Assembly (NCBI RefSeq): GCF_000331305.1
Contig: NZ_KB217478.1
Coordinates: forward strand, 8,525,481-8,589,480
Direction: 5' to 3'
DNA: 64,000 bases
Origin: Calothrix sp. PCC 7103
Lineage (GTDB): Bacteria; Cyanobacteriota; Cyanobacteriia; Cyanobacteriales; Nostocaceae
A program made the position numbers and the translations under genes. Position 1 is the stretch's first letter; each line of letters begins with the position of its first letter. Positions 8,318 through 17,521 of the stretch are shown one piece after another. The notes beneath the pieces are model-generated. The model worked only from the letters and a program-made list of their open reading frames with translations. It was not told the origin of the DNA and made no database searches.

Positions 8318-9194
8318 TGTGAAATCGAATTCCCAGGAAAATATCGTACAAAAATCCTAGGAAGTCTTTTTTAGTGAGTAATCCTAATGATTGAGGTGAA
8401 CCTTTTTCATCAAGTTTGGGCTTCATTAAGTAGTATGTAGGTTGATATTTATACCAAGGTACTGATGGCCAAAGGTGATGAACGAGATGATAGTTCTGTC
8501 CCAAAATTAAAATGTTGAGTATAGGGCTAGCATAAACACGCGCATTTTTCCAGCGGTCTCGCTCGTTAAATGGGCGATGAGGTAGATAATCAAAGAATAA
8601 ACCTAATGTTACGCCTACAACCGCTGATGGGATGAACCAAAAATTTAGGACGTAGCCCAAGAAATGATGTTGAACTGAAATATATACTATTACGGCGACA
8701 AACAGGCGGCTTAAGAACCATTCCAGTAGTTCATTATTACGCCACAGGCGCCGTTTAAAGAAAAATATTTCGTGATAGAGAAACCGCACAGCAATTAACC
8801 ACAAAGGACCACCAGTAGATACATAGTGATCTGGGTCATTGTCAGGGTCATTAACGTTACTATGATGTTGTAAATGCACCCGTGTAAATACAGGGAATGC
8901 GAAAACTAACATGATCGCGCTGCAATGACCGAGTGCGGCATTAATAATTCGGTTGCTGTGGGCAGACTGATGACATGCGTCATGAATGACCGTGCCTGAA
9001 ATATGAAGGGCAAGGACATTTAGACTAAAGCATACCCAGTGTTGCCATCCCCAAACCCAGTAACCAAAGCCAGATATAATAACAATTCCCACTGCCCCTA
9101 AAAAAAGTAGCAGCGTTGGATTAAAACCACCAGGAGGCGCTAGTAAATCCTTCGGCGGGATTGTAAGTTGCTTTGGTGCCTCCGACGTTAGCAT
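8310..9194 (-). CDS. crtR: Beta-carotene hydroxylase CrtR
   Basis: A membrane di-iron hydroxylase/desaturase that adds 3-hydroxyl groups to beta-ionone rings, giving zeaxanthin-type carotenoids. The histidine boxes are visible: HDACHQSAH, HLQHHSNVNDPDNDPDH and QNYHLVHHLWP, with the CrtR-typical PRF-like contexts VFTRVHLQHH and GLFFDYLPHRPF. Four or more hydrophobic helices lie between. I choose the ATG at 9194 (MLTSEAPKQL, 294 residues), because the 26 extra upstream residues of the longest frame (start 9272) are unlike the family. The stop lies inside a palindromic repeat. Divergent from pyruvate kinase. Confidence 0.92.
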   Translation of the reverse strand: MLTSEAPKQLTIPPKDLLAPPGGFNPTLLLFLGAVGIVIISGFGYWVWGWQHWVCFSLNVLALHISGTVIHDACHQSAHSNRIINAALGHCSAIMLVFAFPVFTRVHLQHHSNVNDPDNDPDHYVSTGGPLWLIAVRFLYHEIFFFKRRLWRNNELLEWFLSRLFVAVIVYISVQHHFLGYVLNFWFIPSAVVGVTLGLFFDYLPHRPFNERDRWKNARVYASPILNILILGQNYHLVHHLWPSVPWYKYQPTYYLMKPKLDEKGSPQSLGLLTKKDFLGFLYDIFLGIRFHKH

Positions 9195-9409
9195 TGTAAA
9201 CTCCTTAACCTTCAAACAATCAAATTGAAATATGGGACACAAAATCACAAACAATAAAGTTTTGTGTACCAAGATTAATTTATCTCATGATACATCAGCA
9301 CCTCAATAAACGATATGATGCCAATCGAGCCAAAATATCGGCACTAACAGACACGTTGTGCAGTTCGATTCTACGATGATTCCCAGAAGCCTCTTTTCTA
9401 TTACCCTCT

Positions 9410-11194
9410 ATGCAATTTAAAGACTCAATGCGCCGGACTAAAATTGTCGCCACAATTGGTCCTGCTACTAGCAGCCCAGAAATGCTCAAAGCTATTATCG
9501 AAGCAGGCGCCACCACGCTAAGACTAAATTTTTCTCATGGTTCTCATGCGGATCATCAGCGTAACATACGTTTGATTCGGCAAACGGCATTTGAGCTAAA
9601 TCAGCCGGTTGCTATATTACAGGATTTACAAGGTCCGAAAATCCGCTTGGGTAAATTTGAGAATGGGTCGATAGTTTTAGGGAAAGGTGACCGCTTTACA
9701 TTGACGAACCGTCCTGTAGTTGGAACTCAAACCTCAAGCTGTGTCACCTATGATTATCTCGCCGACGAAGTTCCCACAGGCGCCCGAATTATGCTTGATG
9801 ATGGACGTGTAGAAATGGTCGTCGAAGAGGTTGAGCGAGAAAAAGGCGATTTGCACTGCCGTGTTACTGTTGGAGGTACGCTGTCTAATAATAAGGGCGT
9901 AAACTTTCCGGGTGTGTACTTATCAATTAAAGCGATGACCGATAAAGACCGCCAAGATTTGATGTTCGGTCTTGACCAGGGAGTTGATTGGGTCGCATTA
10001 TCATTCGTTCGTAACCCTCAAGATATTATTGAGATTAAAGAATTAATTGGAAGCACTGGTAAACAAGTACCAGTAGTTGCCAAAATTGAAAAACATGAAG
10101 CTATTGAACAAATGGAAGCAGTTCTAGCTTTGTGTGATGGCGTAATGGTGGCACGTGGTGACTTAGGGGTTGAATTACCTGCTGAAGATGTCCCAGTGTT
10201 ACAAAAACGTCTGATTGCCACTGCTAACCGTTTGGGTATTCCAATTATTACGGCTACTCAAATGCTCGATAGCATGGTTAATAACCCCCGTCCTACACGC
10301 GCTGAAGTCTCAGACGTGGCAAATGCCATTTTAGACGGTACTGATGCCGTTATGCTTTCAAATGAGACGGCTGTGGGTAAATTTCCAGTCGAGGCAGTAG
10401 CAACTATGGCACGTATTGCTGAACGGATGGAGCAAGAAGCAGCAGAAAACCCCAATGCTTTAAAAGTAAGAGATGCACGTCGTTCTATACCTAACGCAAT
10501 TAGCCAAGCAGTTGGACAAATTGCCGAACAGTTAGGTGCTAGTGCGATTATGTCACTTACTCAAACTGGAGCAACAGCACGTAACGTTTCTAAGTTCCGT
10601 CCCCAAACTCCAATTTTAGCCATTACTCCCCATGTTAACGTTGCGCGTCAATTACAAATGGTGTGGGGTGTCAAACCATTACTTGTACTCGAATTACCTT
10701 CTACTGGTCAAACTTTCCAAGCGGCATTAAACGTAGCATTAGAAAATAAGTTACTATCTGAAGGCGATTTAGTTGTAATGACCGCAGGAACGCTACAGGG
10801 TGTTTCTGGTTCCACGGATTTAATTAAAGTAGAAGTTGTCACATCAGTAGTTGGACATGGTATTGGATTAGGAGGGCAAGGTTCAGTTAGTGGACGTGCG
10901 CGTGTCGCCCATAGTGGTATGGATGTTGGTAATTTTAATCATGGTGATATTTTAGTTGCATCACGCACTAGCGCTGATTTTGTTGATGCTATTCGCAAAG
11001 CAGCAGGTATTATTACTGAGGAAGAAAGTCTAACAAGTCATGCTGCTGTTATTGGTTCACGTTTAGGAGTACCTGTAATTGTTGGTGTTAAAGACGCTAC
11101 GCAAGTTATTCGCGACGGTTTAATTTTAACAATGGACATGCAGCGCGGCTTAGTTTATTCAGGCGCCGTCAACGGTACTGTAGTAACAACCTAA
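9410..11194 (+). CDS. pyk: Pyruvate kinase with C-terminal PEP-utilising (mobile His) domain
   Basis: A 594-residue enzyme making pyruvate and ATP from phosphoenolpyruvate and ADP. The catalytic barrel begins RRTKIVATIGPATSS and contains LRLNFSHG, DLQGPKIR, the potassium/magnesium region VAKIEKHEAIEQM, MVARGDLGVELP and TQMLDSM. After the allosteric C domain (to ~475) there is an extra ~110-residue domain ending in LTSHAAVIGSRLG (His544), the swivelling PEP-synthase-type phosphohistidine domain seen in many cyanobacterial and Bacillus pyruvate kinases. No mutation of key residues is apparent. The start ATG at 9410 could also be the ATG six codons later. Confidence 0.96.
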   Translation: MQFKDSMRRTKIVATIGPATSSPEMLKAIIEAGATTLRLNFSHGSHADHQRNIRLIRQTAFELNQPVAILQDLQGPKIRLGKFENGSIVLGKGDRFTLTNRPVVGTQTSSCVTYDYLADEVPTGARIMLDDGRVEMVVEEVEREKGDLHCRVTVGGTLSNNKGVNFPGVYLSIKAMTDKDRQDLMFGLDQGVDWVALSFVRNPQDIIEIKELIGSTGKQVPVVAKIEKHEAIEQMEAVLALCDGVMVARGDLGVELPAEDVPVLQKRLIATANRLGIPIITATQMLDSMVNNPRPTRAEVSDVANAILDGTDAVMLSNETAVGKFPVEAVATMARIAERMEQEAAENPNALKVRDARRSIPNAISQAVGQIAEQLGASAIMSLTQTGATARNVSKFRPQTPILAITPHVNVARQLQMVWGVKPLLVLELPSTGQTFQAALNVALENKLLSEGDLVVMTAGTLQGVSGSTDLIKVEVVTSVVGHGIGLGGQGSVSGRARVAHSGMDVGNFNHGDILVASRTSADFVDAIRKAAGIITEEESLTSHAAVIGSRLGVPVIVGVKDATQVIRDGLILTMDMQRGLVYSGAVNGTVVTT

Positions 11195-11209
11195 TAATGA
11201 CATCTTGTA

Positions 11210-11232
11210 GCACAGGCCTTCTTCGCCTGTGC
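11210..11232. repeat. Hairpin repeat (GCACAGGC type), copy 2; likely pyk terminator
   Basis: Stem 11210-11217 / 11225-11232, followed by 'agtgatattttttaccacag' as in copy 1 (2059-2100). It sits 15 bases after the pyruvate kinase stop and is followed by a T-run, so it can act as an intrinsic terminator. Confidence 0.7.
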
Positions 11233-11475
11233 AGTGATATTTTTTACCACAGAAACACAGAGTTCACAGAGTAGGAATTAACTGAGCATCGCTTCTAGAC
11301 AGTAATTAATATGTATAAAAAATTAGTTAAGTATACAAATCTATCTTGTAAAATAGCGCCTTTTTTGCGATAAATACTTAAATTATTAAGCAACAAAGTA
11401 GCAATATTAACGTTTTACTTATGAGAACACTACTAGTAATAAATAAAAACTAAATTGTTAAAAATAACCTATCCG

Positions 11476-12669
11476 TTACATCCGTTTATCATCCGTTGCC
11501 AATATTCCTACACGAGCTTGCAAAACAGGTTGTTTAGGCTGATTTGATTCGACCAAGTCTTTGTATAAACGCAAATGCTCAGTACTAATGTATTGCCAAC
11601 TATAATGCTTTTTCACATGGTTTTGAGCATTTAGTGCTAATTTACTAAGTTCTCGATAATTCTGAATAGCCCATTCAAGCTTATTAACACAAGAATCGAT
11701 ACTACCATTACGGAAAAGAATTCCTCTACTTGTACCAATTAATTGTTGATGAGGTGCAATATCGCTTGCAACAACAGGAATACCCTCACGCATTGCTTCC
11801 AACATGGCTAGCGGCAATCCTTCCACATTAGAAGGTAAAACAAATAATCCCGCACCCCGAATAATCTCAGCTTTACGCGCTCCCCATAATTCTCCAGCCA
11901 TAATAATATCAGAATTCGCTGAAACTGTTTTGAGAAGTGAAGCAGTGAATTCTTTGGTATCACTAATTCCACCAACTAATACAAGTTTCCATCCAGGACA
12001 CTTCAGTTGCAGAAAAGCTTTAACTAACAAGTCTGGACACTTTTCTGGTACGAGTCTGCCCAGAAAAACAATGTAACTTCCCTCAAATAATCCCAATGCC
12101 TTGCCATAGTTAAAATTTGGGTCAGAATTTGAATAACTAGCAGGGGCGCCGGGAATGTAAATAGTATTGCGGTTATAAGTCTGAGAGAAATGCTGCTTGA
12201 GTGCTTCAGATACGACAATTATTTGGTCAGCGAATTTAACAGATGCTCTTTCACCAGAAAGAATAATTTTTCTAGATAAATTTCCCCATTTACTGCGCTG
12301 CCAATCTAAACCATGACAAGTAACAACAATCTTGGCTTTGGATACAACCTTGGACAGTCCTGTGAATAACGAAGGACCACTAGCATGAAAATGAATAATA
12401 TCGTAACGTTTACCTGATGCGGCAATCACTGCTAAAGCCGACGTTACAAGAGCATCGGCGCCTTTTATATTTAATCCAGGTAGGTTTTTTACTTGCACAC
12501 CCTCAAAATCATACGGTTGCCTACCTTGAAAATCTGTATATGAATTCCGAGCAAATAAATCTACCAAATGCCCTTGTTTAATAATACGAGGGTACAACTC
12601 TGCACAATAATGCTCTATTCCACCCTGCTTTGGTGGTAGTCCCTTGGCACCAATAACTGCTATTCTCAT
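11476..12669 (-). CDS. Glycosyltransferase family 4
   Basis: A 397-residue GT-B fold retaining glycosyltransferase. The N-terminal domain starts MRIAVIGAKGLPPKQGGIEHY with the glycine-rich acceptor loop; the C-terminal donor domain has YIVFLGRLVPEKCPDLLVKA and the E-x7-E pair in EGLPLAMLEAMREG. The substrate is probably a nucleotide sugar and the product an exopolysaccharide, lipopolysaccharide or glycolipid part. It lies ~190 bp downstream of another GT4 and a GT2 gene on the same strand, so the three probably act on one glycan. Confidence 0.9.
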   Translation of the reverse strand: MRIAVIGAKGLPPKQGGIEHYCAELYPRIIKQGHLVDLFARNSYTDFQGRQPYDFEGVQVKNLPGLNIKGADALVTSALAVIAASGKRYDIIHFHASGPSLFTGLSKVVSKAKIVVTCHGLDWQRSKWGNLSRKIILSGERASVKFADQIIVVSEALKQHFSQTYNRNTIYIPGAPASYSNSDPNFNYGKALGLFEGSYIVFLGRLVPEKCPDLLVKAFLQLKCPGWKLVLVGGISDTKEFTASLLKTVSANSDIIMAGELWGARKAEIIRGAGLFVLPSNVEGLPLAMLEAMREGIPVVASDIAPHQQLIGTSRGILFRNGSIDSCVNKLEWAIQNYRELSKLALNAQNHVKKHYSWQYISTEHLRLYKDLVESNQPKQPVLQARVGILATDDKRM

Positions 12670-12863
12670 TAAGTTTTTGCGATTTTATCAATGCTCACAC
12701 ATCAGTCAACTAACAATTATTTTTATTCAAATAAAATACTTAGTTAACAAGCGAAGTATATGTAATATTTATAACAGGCTTAATAAAAAATTTTTCTTGT
12801 CATTATAATAATTTATGTATTTCAAATTTAAAATAAGTAAAGCTAATGGCAGAAAGCTTATCC

Positions 12864-13952
12864 TTAAATAAATTTCCTAAGTATTTCTACGGTAGCTAAC
12901 CCTGTTTTTTCCCAGCTAAATTGCTTGGCTCTTAAAAGACCTAATTGAGAGAGTTTCTTTTGTAATGTTGTGTCACTGGCAATTTCCTGCATTGCTGCCG
13001 TTATTTCTTGTACATTGTATGGATTAATTAAAATGGCCGCATTGGAAGTAACTTCTGGTAGTGATGATAAATTAGAGGTAATTACAGGTGTACCACATGC
13101 CATTGCTTCAAGAACAGGGAACCCGAACCCTTCCCATAAGCTCGGAAATACAAATGCAAGCGCGTTGCTAATTATTTTCGGTAACTCACTATAAATTACG
13201 TAGTCTAAAATTTTCACTCTTTTTGTAATTCCTAACTCGGCTATTTGTACCCTTAAATTGGGTGTGAAACGTCTATCGGTTGGCCCAGCTAACCATAACT
13301 CGTAATCTTTATTATTTGGTAAAGCCGCAAACGCTGTTACTAGCCGATTGATATTTTTATATTTATCATGTCTCCCTAAATAAAGAAAGTAAGGCTTGCG
13401 ATTAGTATCTTTCTCTAACTTTTCTGGGAATGGTTGAAAATGATTACTATCATATGCTAGTAGTACAGGTGTAATTTTGCTTGCTGGAATTTTGTAAAAT
13501 TCAGTAATATCTTTAGCTGTAGAATGGGAGTTACAAATGATATGTTGCGCTTGAGTCAGAATTTGCGGTATGTAGTAGCGTGCGTAGTTAGTCAAAGGAG
13601 AGTGCCAATTTGGGAACCGCAATGGAATTAAATCGTGAACTTGAATTATATAACGACAGTTTGTAAATAGCGGCGCCTCTGGTAAAGGAGAAAATAAAAG
13701 TTTTGCAGCTAGTTTTTGGTAGATTTGCGGTAGCTGTAACTGCGTCCAAATCAATCGCCGTAAATGCCCTTTAGAGCCTTGAGCGGGTGTAAGATTATTG
13801 GGAACCTGCTCACATCGGAACTCTGGATATTCGTTTGCTGTTAAAAGTGTGGGTGTCAAAGGTTTTAAATGCGGAAATAAATTTAGAGCATAATTACTTA
13901 TGCCTGTAGGCTGAGAAAATACCATTGATAAATTAACTAATAGTTCGTTCAT
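12864..13952 (-). CDS. Glycosyltransferase family 4
   Basis: A 362-residue GT-B glycosyltransferase. The acceptor side includes QPTGISNYALNLFPHL and QVHDLIPLRFPNWH (mannosyltransferase-like HDLIP motif); the donor side has FLYLGRHDKYKNINRLVTAF and the E-x7-E pair in LWEGFGFPVLEAMACGTPV. Its ATG follows the TGA of the upstream GT2 gene with no base between, which points to translational coupling. It was not possible to predict the sugar. Confidence 0.9.
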   Translation of the reverse strand: MNELLVNLSMVFSQPTGISNYALNLFPHLKPLTPTLLTANEYPEFRCEQVPNNLTPAQGSKGHLRRLIWTQLQLPQIYQKLAAKLLFSPLPEAPLFTNCRYIIQVHDLIPLRFPNWHSPLTNYARYYIPQILTQAQHIICNSHSTAKDITEFYKIPASKITPVLLAYDSNHFQPFPEKLEKDTNRKPYFLYLGRHDKYKNINRLVTAFAALPNNKDYELWLAGPTDRRFTPNLRVQIAELGITKRVKILDYVIYSELPKIISNALAFVFPSLWEGFGFPVLEAMACGTPVITSNLSSLPEVTSNAAILINPYNVQEITAAMQEIASDTTLQKKLSQLGLLRAKQFSWEKTGLATVEILRKFI

Positions 13953-14849
13953 TCAATTAATTTGGTTTTTCAGATATTTTAGTAAAGTATTCTCTTGAAT
14001 ATTAAGTTGGGAATGGTCACGCCAATATGTAAATACAGCCTGAATTTTACCAATCGCAATTTTGGGTTTGATGAAAATAAAAATTATAGCAAAACCAATC
14101 AGTCTAATTAATCGTAATGTGAAAACAAGAGTGTTCGTATATCGCTGTAATGTGATAAGATAACTATAAGTACTATAGAAAATCTTTTTTCTCGTATAAC
14201 GATTTGTAATGGAAGAAGGTTGATGAATTACAGAGAATATTTTTGTGACAGCAACTTTATAACCTTTTTGGATATAGCGTTCGCAGAAGTCAAAATCTTC
14301 GTAGTAAAGAAAATATTCAGAGTCAAATAAAGGACATTCAGAAAAATTACGAAACTGAATGATTAAACTACAACCCGAAACCCAATCGCATTCAACATAA
14401 TCAGCATCACAATTAGTTATCAAATCAATACTCTTTAGACTTCCAGTTTTTTTCAAAAAACGACCCCCGGCAAACCATACTTCATTACTAGGAGTGTGAA
14501 TAATGGTTCCTAGTATAGAAATTTCTGGGTACAAAGTAAAAAATGTCTTAATATCAAACTTTGATTCTTCAGCGAAATACGCATCAGGATTAATAATCCA
14601 TACTAGTGCATTAGTATCCTGAGTATAAATCCATTTTAGACCTAAGTTACATGCACTACCAAAACCAAGATTAGATCCAGCATCAATTACCAAGATATTC
14701 TGGCAAGCTAGATTTTGTATACTCTTGTCATCAGGAGAGTTATTGATAATAACTAATTTGTAATTTAAATCTATGGCGCCAGGTAATGAATTAATTAGTT
14801 GAGTAATAAGTACAGTAGAATAGTAATTAACAGTTATAAAATATATCAC
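13953..14849 (-). CDS. Glycosyltransferase family 2 (rhamnosyltransferase-like)
   Basis: A 298-residue GT-A enzyme: MIYFITVNYYSTVLITQLI at the start, the NNSPDD nucleotide-binding loop, NLGFGSACNLGL, the metal-binding INPDAYF (DxD-type) and the acceptor motif YYEDFDFCERYIQKGYK. This order is typical of rhamnosyltransferase-like GT2 proteins. The C-terminus holds a hydrophobic segment (LIGFAIIFIFIKPKIAI) that may dip into the membrane. First gene of a tightly coupled pair with the next GT4. AT-rich compared with its neighbours. Confidence 0.9.
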   Translation of the reverse strand: MIYFITVNYYSTVLITQLINSLPGAIDLNYKLVIINNSPDDKSIQNLACQNILVIDAGSNLGFGSACNLGLKWIYTQDTNALVWIINPDAYFAEESKFDIKTFFTLYPEISILGTIIHTPSNEVWFAGGRFLKKTGSLKSIDLITNCDADYVECDWVSGCSLIIQFRNFSECPLFDSEYFLYYEDFDFCERYIQKGYKVAVTKIFSVIHQPSSITNRYTRKKIFYSTYSYLITLQRYTNTLVFTLRLIRLIGFAIIFIFIKPKIAIGKIQAVFTYWRDHSQLNIQENTLLKYLKNQIN

Positions 14850-15692
14850 ATTAAATCACTTTTTAGTAACAATTTTTACCAAAAATAACGAAATAGCGAA
14901 TTTACTAGAGTTGAGTTTTCTCGATTGTAACTCGCCTCGTTATTTAAGAAGCAAAATAGATTTTTATCACATTTCTGTTAAAGTTTGGCGCCAATGTGGC
15001 GAGTGATTTTGTAGCATAAGCGATACTTTGGCACAAGCTAGGACTTATTTTTGATCGGTGAGTAGCACAAACGCGGATATTTGGAGGTTGTGATTGGTAT
15101 CACCGCGCTCACTCTTTGATGCTGATAATTTAAGGTTTAGACTTCACAGGCGTTAGCAGCAATAAGCAAAGTTGATTAAGCCGTTATGCAATTGCAATAG
15201 TTAAAACCGCATATTATGACACTTTTTGCCCTCAAGTACATTAAATATTAATAAAAATTAAACCTGTAATATTTCTTAACAATTCGGTGTAAGCACTAGC
15301 ACGTCAGCATAAAATTCATTCATAAGACATTCTTATACAATATTTTTTGTTTTTCTACTGAAAAGATTATTGATTTTGTAACATTTCGCAACATTTTACT
15401 CATAAAAATAGGCAGATTTATGAGAATTTGGGATTTTGGTAACTATTTTTGTTTCTCTACCTTTAGATAGAGGAGCTAGAATCTATAAGCACTAAAGATT
15501 TCACGGTTACGTAATTGTGTTAAATAAGCTTTACATGACTATGTGTATTTATTTTGATATAATCTCTACGTGTGTTCCCATCTCGTAGTTTTTGAATATT
15601 CAGTTATGATGCTATTCATTATGGCTGGATGCCGTATTGGCATAGGGAATACCAAGTGCAAACCTTATCCAGTAAATCTGGAAACATAACCT
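14850..15692. other. 843-bp non-coding region with a promoter for the CAP-domain gene
   Basis: No coding frame is convincing here. The region divides the minus-strand glycosyltransferases from the plus-strand CAP-domain gene, so it holds both promoters. An extended -10 sequence TGATATAAT is visible at 15556-15563, ~130 bp before the ATG at 15693. The transcript would have a long leader. I found no tRNA or clear riboswitch. Confidence 0.5.
15555..15563 (+). promoter_or_regulatory. Extended -10 promoter element
   Basis: TTGATATAAT matches the extended -10 consensus (TGnTATAAT). No good -35 lies at 16-18 bases, but an extended -10 often does without it. A TTTACA lies 22 bases upstream. It points towards the CAP-domain gene. 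Confidence 0.45.
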
Positions 15693-16907
15693 ATGCCCGT
15701 AAATTTATTTGACGCAAATTATTATAGTGGTGTTAATTCAAACCTACATGGATTGAGTGGTGTAGATGCACTATCCCATTTTCAGGCAACTGGCTTAAGT
15801 CAGGGGTTGGCTTTTTCACCCATCGTCGATTTATCTTATTACCGTTCTAGTAACAGTGATTTAGCTGGTTTAACGAATCAAGAGCTTTTCGATAATTTAT
15901 CAAATACAGGAATTGCAGAAGGTCGAAAATTTTCGCAAGTTTTCGACCTCAAATTTTATAAGGATAATAATCCTGATTTAGCAAGCTTAAATAATGAGCA
16001 GCTATTTAATCATTATATTTCTACAGGTTTACCTGAAGGTCGCAGCGCCAGTCCGTACACTGCTTATGATGGCGTATCTGATAGATTCAAGTCTGCGACT
16101 TCTGTTTATCCTAGCTCGACTCCGATTATTTTGCGGGATGCGGTTGGAGACAATGACCAAGGCGACATGTACAAGTTACAGTTAGACTCACCAAGTACAA
16201 ATTTAAATCTTGTGCTGAATGGATTGAGTGCGAACGCTGGTCTTGAGCTACTCGACCGCAAGGGCAATCTTCTAAGTAGTTCTGATAATGCTGGAAATGC
16301 CTCGGAATTGATTAGCTACGATAACCTGAACAGCGGTATCTATTACGTTCGGGTATATCAGCCAGTAGGCGGTCAAAACACTAATTATAACTTGAGTGTG
16401 TCAACTAAACTGCTATCCAATGAAGCTAGTGTTTCTAATTCAGAACCTGTCATACCTGTCGCTGAAACTCCTGCGGCGCCTCCTGTGCAGCGCAATAGTT
16501 TTCTGGATGAAGTCTTGAAACTGGTAAATATAGAGCGTGTGAATGCTAACACTGGGTTACAACCGCTTGTATTGAGCGACAAATTGAATCAAGTCGCTTA
16601 CAGTCATAGTCAAGACATGGCTTTGAGTGATTACTTCAGCCATACCGGAGCAAATGGTTCTAGTCCTCAAGACCGAGCATATCAAGCGGGTTATCAGTAC
16701 TCGCGCTTTGGTGAAAACATAGCTGCTGGCTACGTTACACCAGAAGAAGTTGTTGCTGCTTGGATGACTAGTCAAGGTCATCGTGCCAATATACTGAATC
16801 CCAATTATAAGGAAATGGGAGTTGGCTATTACTATTTAGAAAGCGATACAGGCAATATTAACTACAACTATTATTGGACACAGGACTTTGGAACCTTAGC
16901 ATCATAA
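15693..16907 (+). CDS. Secreted CAP-domain protein with N-terminal repeats and PPC domain
   Basis: A 404-residue protein in three parts. Residues 1-122 hold three ~38-residue repeats of the form FDxxYYxxxNxDLxGL...LFxHxxxTGLxEGR, a repeat common in cyanobacterial secreted and calcium-binding-type proteins. Residues ~130-240 resemble a bacterial pre-peptidase C-terminal (PPC) beta-sandwich (DMYKLQL, GIYYVRVYQPVG). Residues ~270-402 are a CAP/SCP-PR1 domain with YSHSQDMALSDYFSHTG, FGENIAAGY and GHRANILNP. There is no classical signal peptide, as is usual for cyanobacterial proteins carrying these N-terminal repeats; export by a type I or other route is likely. CAP proteins are secreted and bind lipids or act as toxins or proteases; the role here is unknown. 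Confidence 0.88.
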   Translation: MPVNLFDANYYSGVNSNLHGLSGVDALSHFQATGLSQGLAFSPIVDLSYYRSSNSDLAGLTNQELFDNLSNTGIAEGRKFSQVFDLKFYKDNNPDLASLNNEQLFNHYISTGLPEGRSASPYTAYDGVSDRFKSATSVYPSSTPIILRDAVGDNDQGDMYKLQLDSPSTNLNLVLNGLSANAGLELLDRKGNLLSSSDNAGNASELISYDNLNSGIYYVRVYQPVGGQNTNYNLSVSTKLLSNEASVSNSEPVIPVAETPAAPPVQRNSFLDEVLKLVNIERVNANTGLQPLVLSDKLNQVAYSHSQDMALSDYFSHTGANGSSPQDRAYQAGYQYSRFGENIAAGYVTPEEVVAAWMTSQGHRANILNPNYKEMGVGYYYLESDTGNINYNYYWTQDFGTLAS

Positions 16908-16951
16908 GGGGGTAAAAGGAAAAGGGGTTTTAGACTCTTTCCTTTTTTGCC

Positions 16952-17407
16952 TTATTCATTTATATGTGTGGGTATCATTGACTCTAAGAGCTTGGACATC
17001 CAGGGTAGTATCACAAAAAGGGCGCCTAAAACAACCAAAAATAAGGAAATACCTACAAGTTGTTCGCTTTTGACTTCAAGAACACCTTTTAATATCACTT
17101 CTCGTAGAGATGAAACAATAGAAATTTCTACTGCGGCGCCTACAGAAATGCGATGTTCTTGCAAATAATCAGCTAGCAAGCGAAACAACTCTACTAAAAT
17201 TAAAATAAATAAAATATCTGATGTGACTTGTCGAACTTCAAGAGGTTGAAAAAAGTGAATAAATAAGTCAACAAGTCGCAACACCATTACACAGAATAGA
17301 CTTATACATAGTGAAATAATAATAATGTCTTGAAATACTTCCAAATTGCGTACAATTTGTCCGCGTTGGAACCAGTCGGTTAATTTTCCTTTGAGGTTTG
17401 GCAGCAT
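16952..17407 (-). CDS. PsiE-like phosphate-starvation-inducible membrane protein
   Basis: A 151-residue protein with four hydrophobic segments (IIIISLCISLFCVMVLRLVD, VTSDILFILILVELFRLLAD, a third around ILKGVLEV, and LVGISLFLVVLGALFVILPW). The segment ELFRLLADYLQEHRISVGAA and the four-helix layout fit the PsiE family. PsiE is phosphate-starvation-induced in E. coli but its molecular function is not known. Convergent with the CAP-domain gene, 44 bp apart. Confidence 0.8.
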   Translation of the reverse strand: MLPNLKGKLTDWFQRGQIVRNLEVFQDIIIISLCISLFCVMVLRLVDLFIHFFQPLEVRQVTSDILFILILVELFRLLADYLQEHRISVGAAVEISIVSSLREVILKGVLEVKSEQLVGISLFLVVLGALFVILPWMSKLLESMIPTHINE

Positions 17408-17482
17408 GGTACCTCAAGCAACAGAATTGATTTTCAACTTCATCATAAATAATTGATAAAATATAAAAAGTTAGCAGTACAC

Positions 17483-17518
17483 AGAAACCAGGTTTCTAAA
17501 CAAAGAAACCTAGTTTAT
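17483..17518. repeat. AGAAACC/GGTTTCT repeat, copy at the 3' end of the kinase gene
   Basis: AGAAACCAGGTTTCT (17483-17497) followed by AAAGAAACCTAGTTT. The same elements (GAGAAACCTAGTTTAT and TAGAAACTGGGTTTCTT) lie at 21204-21273, just upstream of the same gene, so the kinase gene is flanked by two copies. Confidence 0.65.
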
Positions 17519-17521
17519 AAA

